Below are positions 48,940 to 58,592 of a stretch of 64,000 nucleotides of DNA, piece by piece. Source of the DNA: Candidatus Corynebacterium intestinavium. Lineage in GTDB: Bacteria > Actinomycetota > Actinomycetes > Mycobacteriales > Mycobacteriaceae. Under the pieces are notes generated by a model. It was not told the origin of the DNA. It searched no databases and saw nothing but the letters and a program-made list of their open reading frames with translations. The stretch's first letter is position 1; every line of letters begins with the position of its first letter. The position numbers and the translations under genes were made by a program. Location of the stretch: positions 1 to 64,000 of the forward strand of contig DWUR01000112.1 in assembly GCA_019120635.1 (NCBI GenBank), given 5' to 3'.

Positions 48940-51900
48940 TTAGGACTTGTCCAAGCCTAGCCGGGCGATGAGTTCCTCTTCGTTCGGCAAGTCTTGCACG
49001 TAGTGGGTGTGTTGGGTGCGGACATAGAAGAACGCGGTGCGCACATTGTCCACCGGGACCTCCACACCCAGCTGGCGGCTCAGGATTTTCGCCCAGGCCA
49101 GACGGTAGGCGGCGAGCTGGAGCTCGGCATTCCTCATGTCCCGGCCGGTGGGCATCTGCCCGGTCTTCCAGTCGACGACGAGCCAGCCTGCGGCGGGGTC
49201 GTCTCCTTCGTGGAACACGGCGTCCATGCGGCCGTTGAAGACGAAGCCGCCGATGTTGACCAGGTAGGAGCCCTCAACGGATTCCGGGGTGCGCTGGGCC
49301 CACTCCGAGGCGAGGAATTTGTTCTTCAGCTCCTCCAGCTGCGGGTCCTGGAGGGTGGCGTCGGAGGCACCGGGCATTTCATCCTCGTCGAAGAGCATGG
49401 CCTGGTTGTAGTGCTGCTCCACCCAGTTGTGGAAGGCCGTTCCGCGCTTGGCGTAGGGCTGGGGCTGCATCGGGATGGGGCGACGACGCCGCCGCGCGAA
49501 CTGTTCCGGGTCCTGGTTCATCGCGACCGCTTGGGTTGCGGTGAGCATCGGGTCGAGTGGAACCTCCACGGCGGTGAGGGTGCGCTGCTGGTGCTCTTGG
49601 ATCAGCAGGCGGGTTTCCTCATCCCACTGCCGGGTCAGCATGTCCTGGTTGGCGGCGGATTCGCTTGCGGGGTCGCCGGTGGTTGCCGCGCCGAGTGCGT
49701 CGACGACCATGCTCGCTCCCTCGGCCGCGCCGGGCCGGCTGGCCAGTGGCGCGGGCTGCGGCCAGCTGGCCTGCTCCTCGGCGGCAGTAGTGTTGCGGCG
49801 GGTAGCGGCGTATTCCTCCCGGGCGATGATCTGTTCAGGGGTCGGATAGAGATAATGGTCGATCTCTGTGGCGTTGCCCTTCTCCACCCGCGCGGCATCC
49901 TTGTTACTTGGCTTGCGCCCCAGGTCGGACCAAGTGTGCACGGTCGCCCCGGCCAGAGGCGCACGGGAGTCAGTGATGCGGTTTTTCAGCTGCACCAGGT
50001 TCAGCGAGGGATCCAGTGCGGTAACACCGGAGTTATACGCGGAGCCACTCACCAGCAGCACCCGCTCGGTGCGGGTGATTCCCACGTAGAACAGCCGCTC
50101 GCTTTCTTGAGCCTCCTTGGCTTGCAGCTGCTCCTTGAAAACATCAGCAGCCTTGGTGATATCCACGCTCTTCTCGGCGTGGCTGATGTCGTAGAGCGGG
50201 TAGCCACCCGATTGGCCTTCGTTCTCGGAGTCCCCGCGCAGACTGGAGGGGATGCGCTCGACGTTATGAAGCCATTCTTCAAGCTTGGTGCCTGGAGTTT
50301 CGGCGTCGATGAAGTTTTTGCGGTGGGCCAGCGGTACCGCGACGATGTCCCATTCCAGCCCCTTGGATCGGTGGACGGTAAGCAACTGGACGGTATCGGT
50401 TTTCGCCTCCACTTCGCCGGGGTCCAGGCCAGCGTCGTGCTCGTGGGCGGCACGCAGGTAATCCACCAGATTCGACGCGCTGGAGCCAGCGAGCTGGGAG
50501 AACTTCTGGACGATGTCCGCGAACTCGTCGAGGTGGCTGGTGCCAATGGAATCATCCGGGTTGCGGTGCCAGCGGGTGAGCACCTCGCTGCGGATACCGA
50601 TCATGTCCTCGATGTCCGCGATGAGGTCCGGCAGCGGCTTGGTGAGGCAGTTGCGACGCAGGTGGCCGAGCTCGCGGGAGAGCTCGGCGATGGCTCGCAC
50701 CCCTCGCGGGCTCATCCCCTGCTCTTCGGCATCGGTAAAGTCCGCGATGGCGTCCGCCAACCCCACGGTGGCGTCCGCTGGATTGGGGATCGCTTCGAGG
50801 AGTTGTTCGCGTAGGGGCGAGTCAAAATGTTTCAGCTCCTCGTAGGCAGGATTGTGGATCCACGGGTCCTCTCCCCTGGTACCGGTCGCGACCTGGTTCA
50901 TCTCCCCTGGGTCGGTGTCTCCCTTGGCACGGCGCTGGAGCTGCTGGGCGCGGCGGGCGAGGATCTGCAGGTCGCGGGCCCCGAGGTTGAAGCGCGGGCC
51001 GGTGAGCAGGCGGAGCATGGCTGGGTCGTCCTCCGGGTCGACGAGGGCGCGCAGGGTGGCGTAGACGTCCGCTACCTCCGGGATGTCCAGCAGCCCCGCC
51101 CCGCCGGTGAGCTCCACGGGCACGCCCTTTGCGCGCAGGAGCTCGAAGATCGGTAGGGCTTCCTTGTTTTTCCGCACGAGCACGGCCGCGCTGAAGGGGT
51201 CGACCTTCTCCCCCGATACCGCGGCGGCCTCCTTGCGCTTCTTGAAGCTCTCCCACCGCTGTTGCAGCTGGTCGGTGAGCCATTCGAGCTCCTGATCCGC
51301 TTCGTCGAAGAAGGCCACCTGGACTTCCCCGTCGTCGGCGCCCTTGCGGGGTTTCAGCTCGGAGACGGTGCGGTTCTCCCCCAGGGTGCGGGCGGAGACG
51401 GTGTTCGCGAGTTCCAGCACGGTGGCGGGGTTGCGCCAGGAGGTGGTCAGTTCGAGCTTCTGGGCGGGCTGCCCGCGGAAGGGGAAGTCGGTTTCAAAGT
51501 TCCCGAGGTTGGAGGAGGTTGCCCCGCGGAAGCCGTAGATCGCCTGCATGGGGTCGCCCACGGCGGTGACGGCGAGCTCGTCGTCCTGCCCGTCCCCGAA
51601 CAGGGAGCGCAGCAGAACCCGCTGGGCGTGCGAGGTGTCCTGGTATTCGTCCAGCATGATCACGCGGAAGCGTTCGCGCTGGGACTCACCGACGATCGCA
51701 TGCTCGGAGGCCAGCTTGGCCGCGAGGGTCATTTGCTGGCCGAAGGTGCGCACGTCGAGTTCCTTCAGCCGCTCCCAGTACTTCTGTACCCAGGGCAGTA
51801 GGTCCAGGCGTTCCTGGTTAGCGTCGCGGATCTTGTACGCATCCTTGGAGAGCGGCTTGCCCACGCCGTGTTCGACGTGTTGGAAGGTGTCGATCAGAGC

Positions 51901-52602
51901 TTCCGTTTCGCCGCGGACGTCCTCGAGGCCAGCGAGGTGGTTATCCATCTCCTCGGAGAGCTTGTGGATGAATCCGATCACAGTGCCCATCGAGCGTGAG
52001 GTTGTTAGCTCTCGGTCGTGGTCGATGAGCAGCTGGCGGGTGATCATCCATTTTTCGGCGTCGCTGATGATCCGCCCGCTGGGTTCCACGGGGGCAAGCA
52101 GGCCGTACTCCCCGACGATGTTGCCGGCGTAGGAGTCGTATGTGGAGACCGAGGGCGAGATATTGCGCAGCGCTTCGTGGCGCGGGTCCTCGGCTGGCAG
52201 GTGGTCGCGGAAACCGCTGCGGGCCAGCGTTTCCAGCCGGCCGCGGATGCGCTGGCCGAGCTCGTTGGCGGCTTTGCGGGTGAAGGTCAGACCCAGGACG
52301 TGTTCGGGCAGGACGTAGCCGTTGGCAACGAGCCAGACCACGCGCGCGGCCATCGTCTCGGTCTTGCCGGCCCCGGCACCGGCGACGACGATGTAGCTGC
52401 CCTGCGGTGGCGCGCTGATGACCGCGGATTGTTGCGGGGTGGGTGGGTAGGGCTGCTTGAGCCACCGGGTGGCGAGTTCCTCGGGGCTGATGGTTCCGCC
52501 GGCTGGTTCCTGCATTGCTGCCTTTCGCTGCTGTGCGCTGTGCGGGGTCGTGTGCTGGGCGTTGGATGCGCCCCCGTCGTGTGGATGGTGTGGCTGGCTC
52601 AT
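48940..52602 (-). CDS. adnB: AdnB-like ATP-dependent DNA helicase/nuclease
   Basis: VVAGAGAGKTETMAARVVWLV, LDEYQDTSHAQ, C-terminal WLVVDWKTGQMP PD-(D/E)XK nuclease; start ATG at 52602 overlapping adnA stop. Confidence 0.88.
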   Translation of the reverse strand: MSQPHHPHDGGASNAQHTTPHSAQQRKAAMQEPAGGTISPEELATRWLKQPYPPTPQQSAVISAPPQGSYIVVAGAGAGKTETMAARVVWLVANGYVLPEHVLGLTFTRKAANELGQRIRGRLETLARSGFRDHLPAEDPRHEALRNISPSVSTYDSYAGNIVGEYGLLAPVEPSGRIISDAEKWMITRQLLIDHDRELTTSRSMGTVIGFIHKLSEEMDNHLAGLEDVRGETEALIDTFQHVEHGVGKPLSKDAYKIRDANQERLDLLPWVQKYWERLKELDVRTFGQQMTLAAKLASEHAIVGESQRERFRVIMLDEYQDTSHAQRVLLRSLFGDGQDDELAVTAVGDPMQAIYGFRGATSSNLGNFETDFPFRGQPAQKLELTTSWRNPATVLELANTVSARTLGENRTVSELKPRKGADDGEVQVAFFDEADQELEWLTDQLQQRWESFKKRKEAAAVSGEKVDPFSAAVLVRKNKEALPIFELLRAKGVPVELTGGAGLLDIPEVADVYATLRALVDPEDDPAMLRLLTGPRFNLGARDLQILARRAQQLQRRAKGDTDPGEMNQVATGTRGEDPWIHNPAYEELKHFDSPLREQLLEAIPNPADATVGLADAIADFTDAEEQGMSPRGVRAIAELSRELGHLRRNCLTKPLPDLIADIEDMIGIRSEVLTRWHRNPDDSIGTSHLDEFADIVQKFSQLAGSSASNLVDYLRAAHEHDAGLDPGEVEAKTDTVQLLTVHRSKGLEWDIVAVPLAHRKNFIDAETPGTKLEEWLHNVERIPSSLRGDSENEGQSGGYPLYDISHAEKSVDITKAADVFKEQLQAKEAQESERLFYVGITRTERVLLVSGSAYNSGVTALDPSLNLVQLKNRITDSRAPLAGATVHTWSDLGRKPSNKDAARVEKGNATEIDHYLYPTPEQIIAREEYAATRRNTTAAEEQASWPQPAPLASRPGAAEGASMVVDALGAATTGDPASESAANQDMLTRQWDEETRLLIQEHQQRTLTAVEVPLDPMLTATQAVAMNQDPEQFARRRRRPIPMQPQPYAKRGTAFHNWVEQHYNQAMLFDEDEMPGASDATLQDPQLEELKNKFLASEWAQRTPESVEGSYLVNIGGFVFNGRMDAVFHEGDDPAAGWLVVDWKTGQMPTGRDMRNAELQLAAYRLAWAKILSRQLGVEVPVDNVRTAFFYVRTQHTHYVQDLPNEEELIARLGLDKS

Positions 52603-55600
52603 GAGCTCACCACGTTTCGGCCGGCGTCTTTGGCCGGACAGATCAGCTTGTAATTGCAGGTCCTGCACTGCTGAAAGCCCGGGGTGGCCAGTTGCACGGG
52701 AGCGCTGATCTGCTCGGCGGCGGCGAGCAGATTCTGCTTGGTCTCGGCGAGCTGTTCGGGTGAGAAGTCCGGTTGGCTGGCTTTCTTGAGCTTCCCATCA
52801 CTAGTGGCGGGGTAAATCAGGTGTGCACCGTATGGCTGCTTGCCGCGATCCGCGTGAACGAGGAACTGGTAGGCGCCGAGCTGGCGGCTGGCCTGGGCAT
52901 CGGCCGGGCTTTTGGGGCTTTTCCCGGTTTTAAAGTCGTAGACAATCACCCGGCCGTCCTCATCGGTGGCCATGAGGTCGATACGGCCGCGGAGGGTGAC
53001 CCTCTCCCCGGTGGGAAGGGTTCCCAGGGAGGTTGAGAGCTGCTGCTCGACCTCCCATTCCGTGCCCTCAGAATCGCCGCGAGTGCCCGTGATCCAGCTG
53101 TGGAGGTTTTCGATGCCTTGCTCCCAGCGCTCTAGTGTTGCGTTGACTTCGAACTCTGGTCCCACGACCGCCCAGCGAAGCGCGGCCCGTGCGGCGTAGC
53201 GCGCATCCTCGAGACTGAGGTCTTGTTGGATGATGGCCTGGGCAATGGCGTGGACAACGATGCCCACCCGCATGGCGTTGGTTTCCTCCTGCGCCCCGCG
53301 GTGGTCATCGAAGAATGTTTTGAGCGCGCAGTTATCGATATTGTCCAGCTTGGAGGGGCTCAAGGAGACCCCTCCACGCCGGTCGGTGGTCCGGTCCATG
53401 GTGGTGGGTTCGGCCATGCCCCACCAGTCGACGGGGTGACTGCCGAAGATGCCGGCATCAGCCATCGCAGCGAGGTTACGGGCGGCGGCGACGCGGCGGT
53501 GGTGCCGCTGAGTAGGGTCGGTGACCACGTCGCGCAGCTCGGCGATGAGCGGCTCGAGGGCCAGCACCCGCGGCAGGGCGCTGAGCTGTTCCGCTGGTCT
53601 GGTCTGTTCCTGCTCTTCCTGCTCGACCTGCTCCACGGCGCCGAGAGGTACTACGGCGCCCGGCGCGTCGGTGATCTCCTCGACGAAGCGGGAGGGCACG
53701 CCGTTTTCCACGCTGGGGTTGTCGATGCAGGTCACCAGGGTGTTGTGGGTCGCCCGCGAGATGGCGACAAGGAAGAGCCTCCGCTCCTCGTGGACAGCGC
53801 TCGCCACCCGCGAGACCCGCGTACCGGGCTCGATGCCCCGGTCCAGCAGGTCAACGAGCTCTAGCTGGCCAAAGAGCCCCCCCACGGTCGGCCCGGCGGG
53901 CCAGCTGCCTTCCTGCACGCGGGAGACGACCACGGTGTGCCACTGGCGCCCCACCGCGGCGTGGGCGGGCAGGATCTCCACGGCGTTGCTGGCGATCCCC
54001 CGCTCACGGCCACCGGTGGGCAGCTCCTGGGCGCGAACTTCCTCGCAGAAGGTGCGGATCGAGGCGTTGGGGTGGCGCTCGACGAAGTCCCCGGCCATGT
54101 CGAAGAGCGTCATCACCGAGTCGAGGTCCTGGTCCGCCTGGGAGCCGAAGGTCCCGCCGCGCAGGGCCCGTTCCTGCAGGCGGGTGTCCAGTCCTGTGGC
54201 CTTCCAGATCTCCCAGAGCACCATCTCCACGGACTGTCCCGCCCGTTGTGCCTCCCTGCCCGCGGTGAGGACGTCGCTCATGTTCTGCAGGATCTGCAGC
54301 TCGCGGTTGTTGAATCCCGCGGTCCACTCCGCCGCATCCTCCACGCTGGCGGTACCGTTAAGCAGGGCGCTGAGCGCGTCGCTGGATTGGTATGGCAGAC
54401 CCGCGGCGTTCTCCGGCACCGGCTTGCCCTGCAGGCGTTGGCGAGCCAGCGCCTGGGCCAGCACACGCTCGAGGCGACGCACCATGATGGGGTCGGCTCC
54501 GCCAACCATGGATTCCATGAGCACGCGGACCTCGGAGTTCTCCAGCGGCCGGTAGGTGGCTTCCAGGGCGGTGAGTAGCAGCCGGATCAGGGGCTGTTCC
54601 GCGAGGATGATGGAAGTCTGGTCCACCCTCACGGGCACCCCGTGGGTCAGCAGGGCGCGCCGGATGGGCGCGATCTCCCCGACGGAGCGGACGATGACGG
54701 CCATGTCCTGCCAGGCCACGCCGTCGCGGACGTGGGCGCGACGCAGATTATCGGTGATGTGCAGTCGCTCCGCGGTCCCGGAGTTCGCCCGCAGCACCCG
54801 GATTGGCTGGTTCCGCTCCCCCACGGTGTCGGATTCAATCCCCTCGGCACCGGCATCCGGCGTGGCCTTCTCCCCTGCCGCTGCCTCGACGCCCTGGGCC
54901 GCCGCGTCCTCGGCCACGCGCAGCGGGATGCGGGTATCCACGTGTGGCAGGTGCCCGGTCAGCGCGTTGATGGCACGCGCGGTGGGCGCCCCGAAGCGCT
55001 GGGAGCCGCTGAGCACCACGCGATGATTCTCGTCGGCGGCGTACTTGCTGAGCAGCTCTTCGTCCGCACCGCGGAAGTGGAATACGCACTGGTCGGGGTC
55101 CCCGGCGAGCACCACCCGTGTGTCCGGGGTGAAGAACTGCTCTAGGAACTCGGCGGCAGCAGGGTCCAGGTTGTGGGCATCATCGATGAGGATCAGCCGC
55201 AGCTTCTCCCGCCACCGGTCGAGCTGTGCCCGCCCCGGCCCATCAGCCATCTCCTGCAGCGTGGTGTGCAGCAACTCAGAGGCATTCAGGCTGATGGACT
55301 GGGCCAGCCGCCTCGTCTGCCGGTACTCGTCGAGAAACTGCCCCGCCCCCACCCACATCGGCTGGTCGTACTTCTCCCCCAGCGCGGTGAGCTCGCCCGG
55401 CCCCACCCCGCGCTCCTCGGCGCGCAGCAGCAGGTCGCGCAGCTGGCGGGCGAAACCCACGTAGCCCAGCGCTGGGCGGATGTGCTCCGGCCACGCCCCC
55501 GCCCTGTCCTCGGCATGCCCGGCCAGCAGCAGACGCACGTCCGCATCGTGTTCAGCACCGGTGAGCAGGCGCGGCGCTTCCCGGTCGCTGGCCAGCAGCA

Positions 55601-56033
55601 TGCTGCGCAGTGCCGCGAAGGCCCAGGAGTGCACAGAGCGCACCGGCGTGCGCGTCGCCGCGAAACTACTCATGCTTGCCAGCCGCGCCACCAGCTGGGT
55701 GTTCACCGCCGTGGCGGCATCCTTGGTGGGAGTGACCACCATGACCTCGTCCGCGGAGCCACCCGCGGCGAGGAAGCGGACCAGCGTGTCGACGAGCAGG
55801 CTCGTCTTTCCCGTCCCCGGGCCACCCAGCACGGCCCACGGCGCGGAACTATCGATGCGCTCATCACCCGTGACGATGGCCCCGGCGAGCCCGTCCCACT
55901 CGTGGCCTTCCTCCCCCACCCGGCGCGGCGGCTGCAGCACGACCTTCGCCGCCTCGCGCGCCCCCAGGCGGTCCTCCGGCGCGCTCGGGGAGGCCACGGC
56001 GGTCGGCTGTTGATTCTTGGCTGTGTCCGTCAT
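52599..56033 (-). CDS. adnA: AdnA-like ATP-dependent DNA helicase/nuclease with Fe-S cluster-type Cys motif
   Basis: LGGPGTGKTSLLVDTLVRFL, LILIDDAHNLDP, VIVYDFKTGKSP nuclease motif, CRTCNYKLICPA plus upstream NCALKTFFDDH. Confidence 0.88.
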   Translation of the reverse strand: MTDTAKNQQPTAVASPSAPEDRLGAREAAKVVLQPPRRVGEEGHEWDGLAGAIVTGDERIDSSAPWAVLGGPGTGKTSLLVDTLVRFLAAGGSADEVMVVTPTKDAATAVNTQLVARLASMSSFAATRTPVRSVHSWAFAALRSMLLASDREAPRLLTGAEHDADVRLLLAGHAEDRAGAWPEHIRPALGYVGFARQLRDLLLRAEERGVGPGELTALGEKYDQPMWVGAGQFLDEYRQTRRLAQSISLNASELLHTTLQEMADGPGRAQLDRWREKLRLILIDDAHNLDPAAAEFLEQFFTPDTRVVLAGDPDQCVFHFRGADEELLSKYAADENHRVVLSGSQRFGAPTARAINALTGHLPHVDTRIPLRVAEDAAAQGVEAAAGEKATPDAGAEGIESDTVGERNQPIRVLRANSGTAERLHITDNLRRAHVRDGVAWQDMAVIVRSVGEIAPIRRALLTHGVPVRVDQTSIILAEQPLIRLLLTALEATYRPLENSEVRVLMESMVGGADPIMVRRLERVLAQALARQRLQGKPVPENAAGLPYQSSDALSALLNGTASVEDAAEWTAGFNNRELQILQNMSDVLTAGREAQRAGQSVEMVLWEIWKATGLDTRLQERALRGGTFGSQADQDLDSVMTLFDMAGDFVERHPNASIRTFCEEVRAQELPTGGRERGIASNAVEILPAHAAVGRQWHTVVVSRVQEGSWPAGPTVGGLFGQLELVDLLDRGIEPGTRVSRVASAVHEERRLFLVAISRATHNTLVTCIDNPSVENGVPSRFVEEITDAPGAVVPLGAVEQVEQEEQEQTRPAEQLSALPRVLALEPLIAELRDVVTDPTQRHHRRVAAARNLAAMADAGIFGSHPVDWWGMAEPTTMDRTTDRRGGVSLSPSKLDNIDNCALKTFFDDHRGAQEETNAMRVGIVVHAIAQAIIQQDLSLEDARYAARAALRWAVVGPEFEVNATLERWEQGIENLHSWITGTRGDSEGTEWEVEQQLSTSLGTLPTGERVTLRGRIDLMATDEDGRVIVYDFKTGKSPKSPADAQASRQLGAYQFLVHADRGKQPYGAHLIYPATSDGKLKKASQPDFSPEQLAETKQNLLAAAEQISAPVQLATPGFQQCRTCNYKLICPAKDAGRNVVSS

Positions 56034-56096
56034 GCCAACAGTATGGCACCCGGTGCAGACACGCCCCGCCGCTTCCTTCAGCGATGTTCGATTTTC

Positions 56097-57206
56097 CTAC
56101 TCTCGCCCCTGCTCAGGAGGCTTTTCGACGTCCTCGTCGCTGTCCTGTTCCCCAGCCGAGTCACCCACCGTTTCAACGGCGTCGTCCCCAGCATCCTCGC
56201 CAGCTTCGTCCCCGCCTTCTTCCGCGGCCTCGTCCTCGTCTCCCCACTCGTGCCGCGCCTCGTTCTGCTGCGCGCGCGCGGCAATGACGTCCGCGGTGCG
56301 CGACAGCCCCGGCCAGGCTTCCGGCCGCGAATTGGGCAGCATGGCGTGCAGCGCGAGCCGGTAGAGCACGGCGCGCAGGGCGAGCTGCATGAAGTCCGGG
56401 ATGTGGGACCAGCGGTCTAACAGGGCGTCGTCCCCGTTGCCCCAGGCCATCGCATCGACGACGAGCAGCGCAACGGACCAGCCGGTGGGGTGCCACGCGG
56501 GCACCAGGTCGGTGATCGCGGGGTCGGCGGCACCGTCGAAGATCATGCAACCAATGACGTCACCGTGGACCAGCTGGTCTTCCGCCGTGATCTCGGTGCG
56601 CAGTGCGGTGATTTCCACGGCCTTGGCCAGAGCCTCGGCGATGTCCTTGCGGGGCACGGCCGTAGCGTCCATGGCCGGAGCGATCCATTCCTGGGGCTGC
56701 TCGGCGAAGGCGGCGGCATCCGCGGCGGCGAAGATCTCCGTCTGCCCCCACGTGCACGTGAGCTCCGGGGGCGCCAGGAACTCCGGTCGTGGCAGGCCGC
56801 GGAGAGATTCGTTGATGCGCAGTGCGGCGGCGGCCATCTCGTCGAAACGTGGCGCGCGGTGCCCGGAGAGGAAGGTTCGTGCCCGCCACCCGGAGACCGT
56901 GTACCGGCCATCGGTGGAGAGCATGGGGCGCGATACGCCCACCCCCGCGGGACGCATCTTCGCGGTGGTTTTGGCGATCCAGGATGCCCGCATCGGCTCC
57001 TCGGCCAGGGAGATCACCGCGCGATCGCAGCGCCAGCCGTAGGACCACGGCTGATCCAGCTGCACGGGGTTATCCACGTGCGCGTGGAAGCCGTTGAGGA
57101 TGTGCGCCGGCGGCGGGGTTCCTAGCGTGCCGGCAGCGCTAGCTGCACCGGCGCTACCAGCACGGGCCGAGCGGGCACCGTCACGAGCAGAGCGGGCGTC
57201 ATTCAC
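56097..57206 (-). CDS. TIGR02569-like actinobacterial conserved protein, APH-kinase-like core, acidic C-terminus
   Basis: PPAHILNGFHAHVDNPVQLDQPWSYGWRCDRAVIS..., LVHGDVIGCMIFDG; genome context after adnA. Confidence 0.7.
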   Translation of the reverse strand: MNDARSARDGARSARAGSAGAASAAGTLGTPPPAHILNGFHAHVDNPVQLDQPWSYGWRCDRAVISLAEEPMRASWIAKTTAKMRPAGVGVSRPMLSTDGRYTVSGWRARTFLSGHRAPRFDEMAAAALRINESLRGLPRPEFLAPPELTCTWGQTEIFAAADAAAFAEQPQEWIAPAMDATAVPRKDIAEALAKAVEITALRTEITAEDQLVHGDVIGCMIFDGAADPAITDLVPAWHPTGWSVALLVVDAMAWGNGDDALLDRWSHIPDFMQLALRAVLYRLALHAMLPNSRPEAWPGLSRTADVIAARAQQNEARHEWGDEDEAAEEGGDEAGEDAGDDAVETVGDSAGEQDSDEDVEKPPEQGRE

Positions 57207-57219
57207 GGCGAATCACCTC

Positions 57220-58233
57220 TTATTGTTCTTCCGCAATCGGGTAGGGCCAGGGGTTCGCGCGACAGGTGGAGTCGCTCTCCCCGTAGATGTCCTCGTTGCT
57301 GATCTCCCGGAGCACGCGGTTATCCACGCTCAAGGTCTGCTGCATCATGATCGGCGCGAGCTGCCCATCCGTCGGGCAGGGCTGGTGCGCGGCGAATCCG
57401 ATGCCGTGGCCGACCTCGTGGTTGATGACGTACTGGCGGTAGGCGCCGAGGTCCCCCTGGAATGGGATCGCGCCGCGGACCCAGCGGGATTCGTTGATGA
57501 CGACCCGGTTGCCGTCGGAGTAGAAGCAGCTGGTCTCCAGCTTGAAGGTGTTGCCACAGACCTCGTGGGTGTGATCCTGGGAGGCCAGTTGGATCCGCAG
57601 GTCGGGTTCCTTACCCTCCGGCAGCTCACCGGCGGCGACGTGCTGGAAGGCAAACTTGCCACGCCCGGTCCAGCCACGCGGGTCGGAGAGGATCGCGTCC
57701 ACCGTCGAGGCGAAGGCGTCGTCCCCGCCGAAGGCGGCGGTGTTGATCGTGTCCTCGACCTCGACGGTGTAGGTGAAGAGTTTCCCGTCGCCAACCTTCG
57801 CTCCCGGGGCGCCGACGGTGCGGAAGTTGCCGCTGCTGTTCTCGGTCACCGGTCCGCCGGGCGGAAGCTGCCCGGTCGGAAGATCCCCGTAACCCGAACC
57901 GGGGACGGGACCGGCAGCGCCCTCGGCGGGGTCGTCGCTGTTGCTGGTGGCTGCCACGTCGGTGGCGGCGTCCTCTCCTGCCCCGCGGAAGGCGTCGACG
58001 AGGACGAGCACACTGACCAGCGCGAGAACCGCGACGATCCCGATGCGGACGCGGGGGTCACTGAAGTTGAGCCAGTTGGCACCCTGCCCCTGGGAGCGCC
58101 GGTCGATCCGGGGCGGGGTGTGGGCGTGTTCGGGTTGGGGCAGCGCGAACTCCTCGCGGCGTGCACGCCGGTGGCGCGGCCCGTCCTGCGTGTTCTCGCT
58201 CCCCGTGCCCTGAGGGTTATTCACCTCGCTCAA
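57220..58233 (-). CDS. DUF3152 family membrane-anchored putative metalloprotease
   Basis: Single TM, FTYTVEVEDTIN, YVINHEVGHGIGFAAHQPCPTDGQLAPIMMQQT (HExxH). Confidence 0.87.
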   Translation of the reverse strand: MSEVNNPQGTGSENTQDGPRHRRARREEFALPQPEHAHTPPRIDRRSQGQGANWLNFSDPRVRIGIVAVLALVSVLVLVDAFRGAGEDAATDVAATSNSDDPAEGAAGPVPGSGYGDLPTGQLPPGGPVTENSSGNFRTVGAPGAKVGDGKLFTYTVEVEDTINTAAFGGDDAFASTVDAILSDPRGWTGRGKFAFQHVAAGELPEGKEPDLRIQLASQDHTHEVCGNTFKLETSCFYSDGNRVVINESRWVRGAIPFQGDLGAYRQYVINHEVGHGIGFAAHQPCPTDGQLAPIMMQQTLSVDNRVLREISNEDIYGESDSTCRANPWPYPIAEEQ

Positions 58234-58255
58234 CCTCTATCTGCCCTTTAACGGA

Positions 58256-58489
58256 TCAGATGAAGCCCACGGAGCGTGGCTTCTCAGCACCGACCTGGAT
58301 GTAGGCGATCTGCTCGCGCAGCAGGACGGTCTTGGTGCCACGGGCGTCCTCGACCACGGTGGTGGTGGCGGTGCCGTCGGTCAGGAAGTTCTGCAGCTCC
58401 TCGACGAGTTCTGCCTGCTTGACCTCGTTCTTATCGAGGTCGATGGCGAGCTCGCGCTGAGAATTGATGAAGCCGATCTTCAGTTGCAT
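58256..58489 (-). CDS. DUF3107 family small protein
   Basis: MQLKIGFINSQRELAIDLDKNEVKQAELVEELQNFL...REQIAYIQVGAEKPRSVGFI. Confidence 0.87.
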   Translation of the reverse strand: MQLKIGFINSQRELAIDLDKNEVKQAELVEELQNFLTDGTATTTVVEDARGTKTVLLREQIAYIQVGAEKPRSVGFI

Positions 58490-58592
58490 GCTTTCTCGAT
58501 CTCCGTCCGTTGGTTCTTGAAAGATCTGGCGCACTCGTCGGTGCGCTAATGTGACCATCATAGTACTGCCTTGTTTTAGGGAGGTTCCGACC

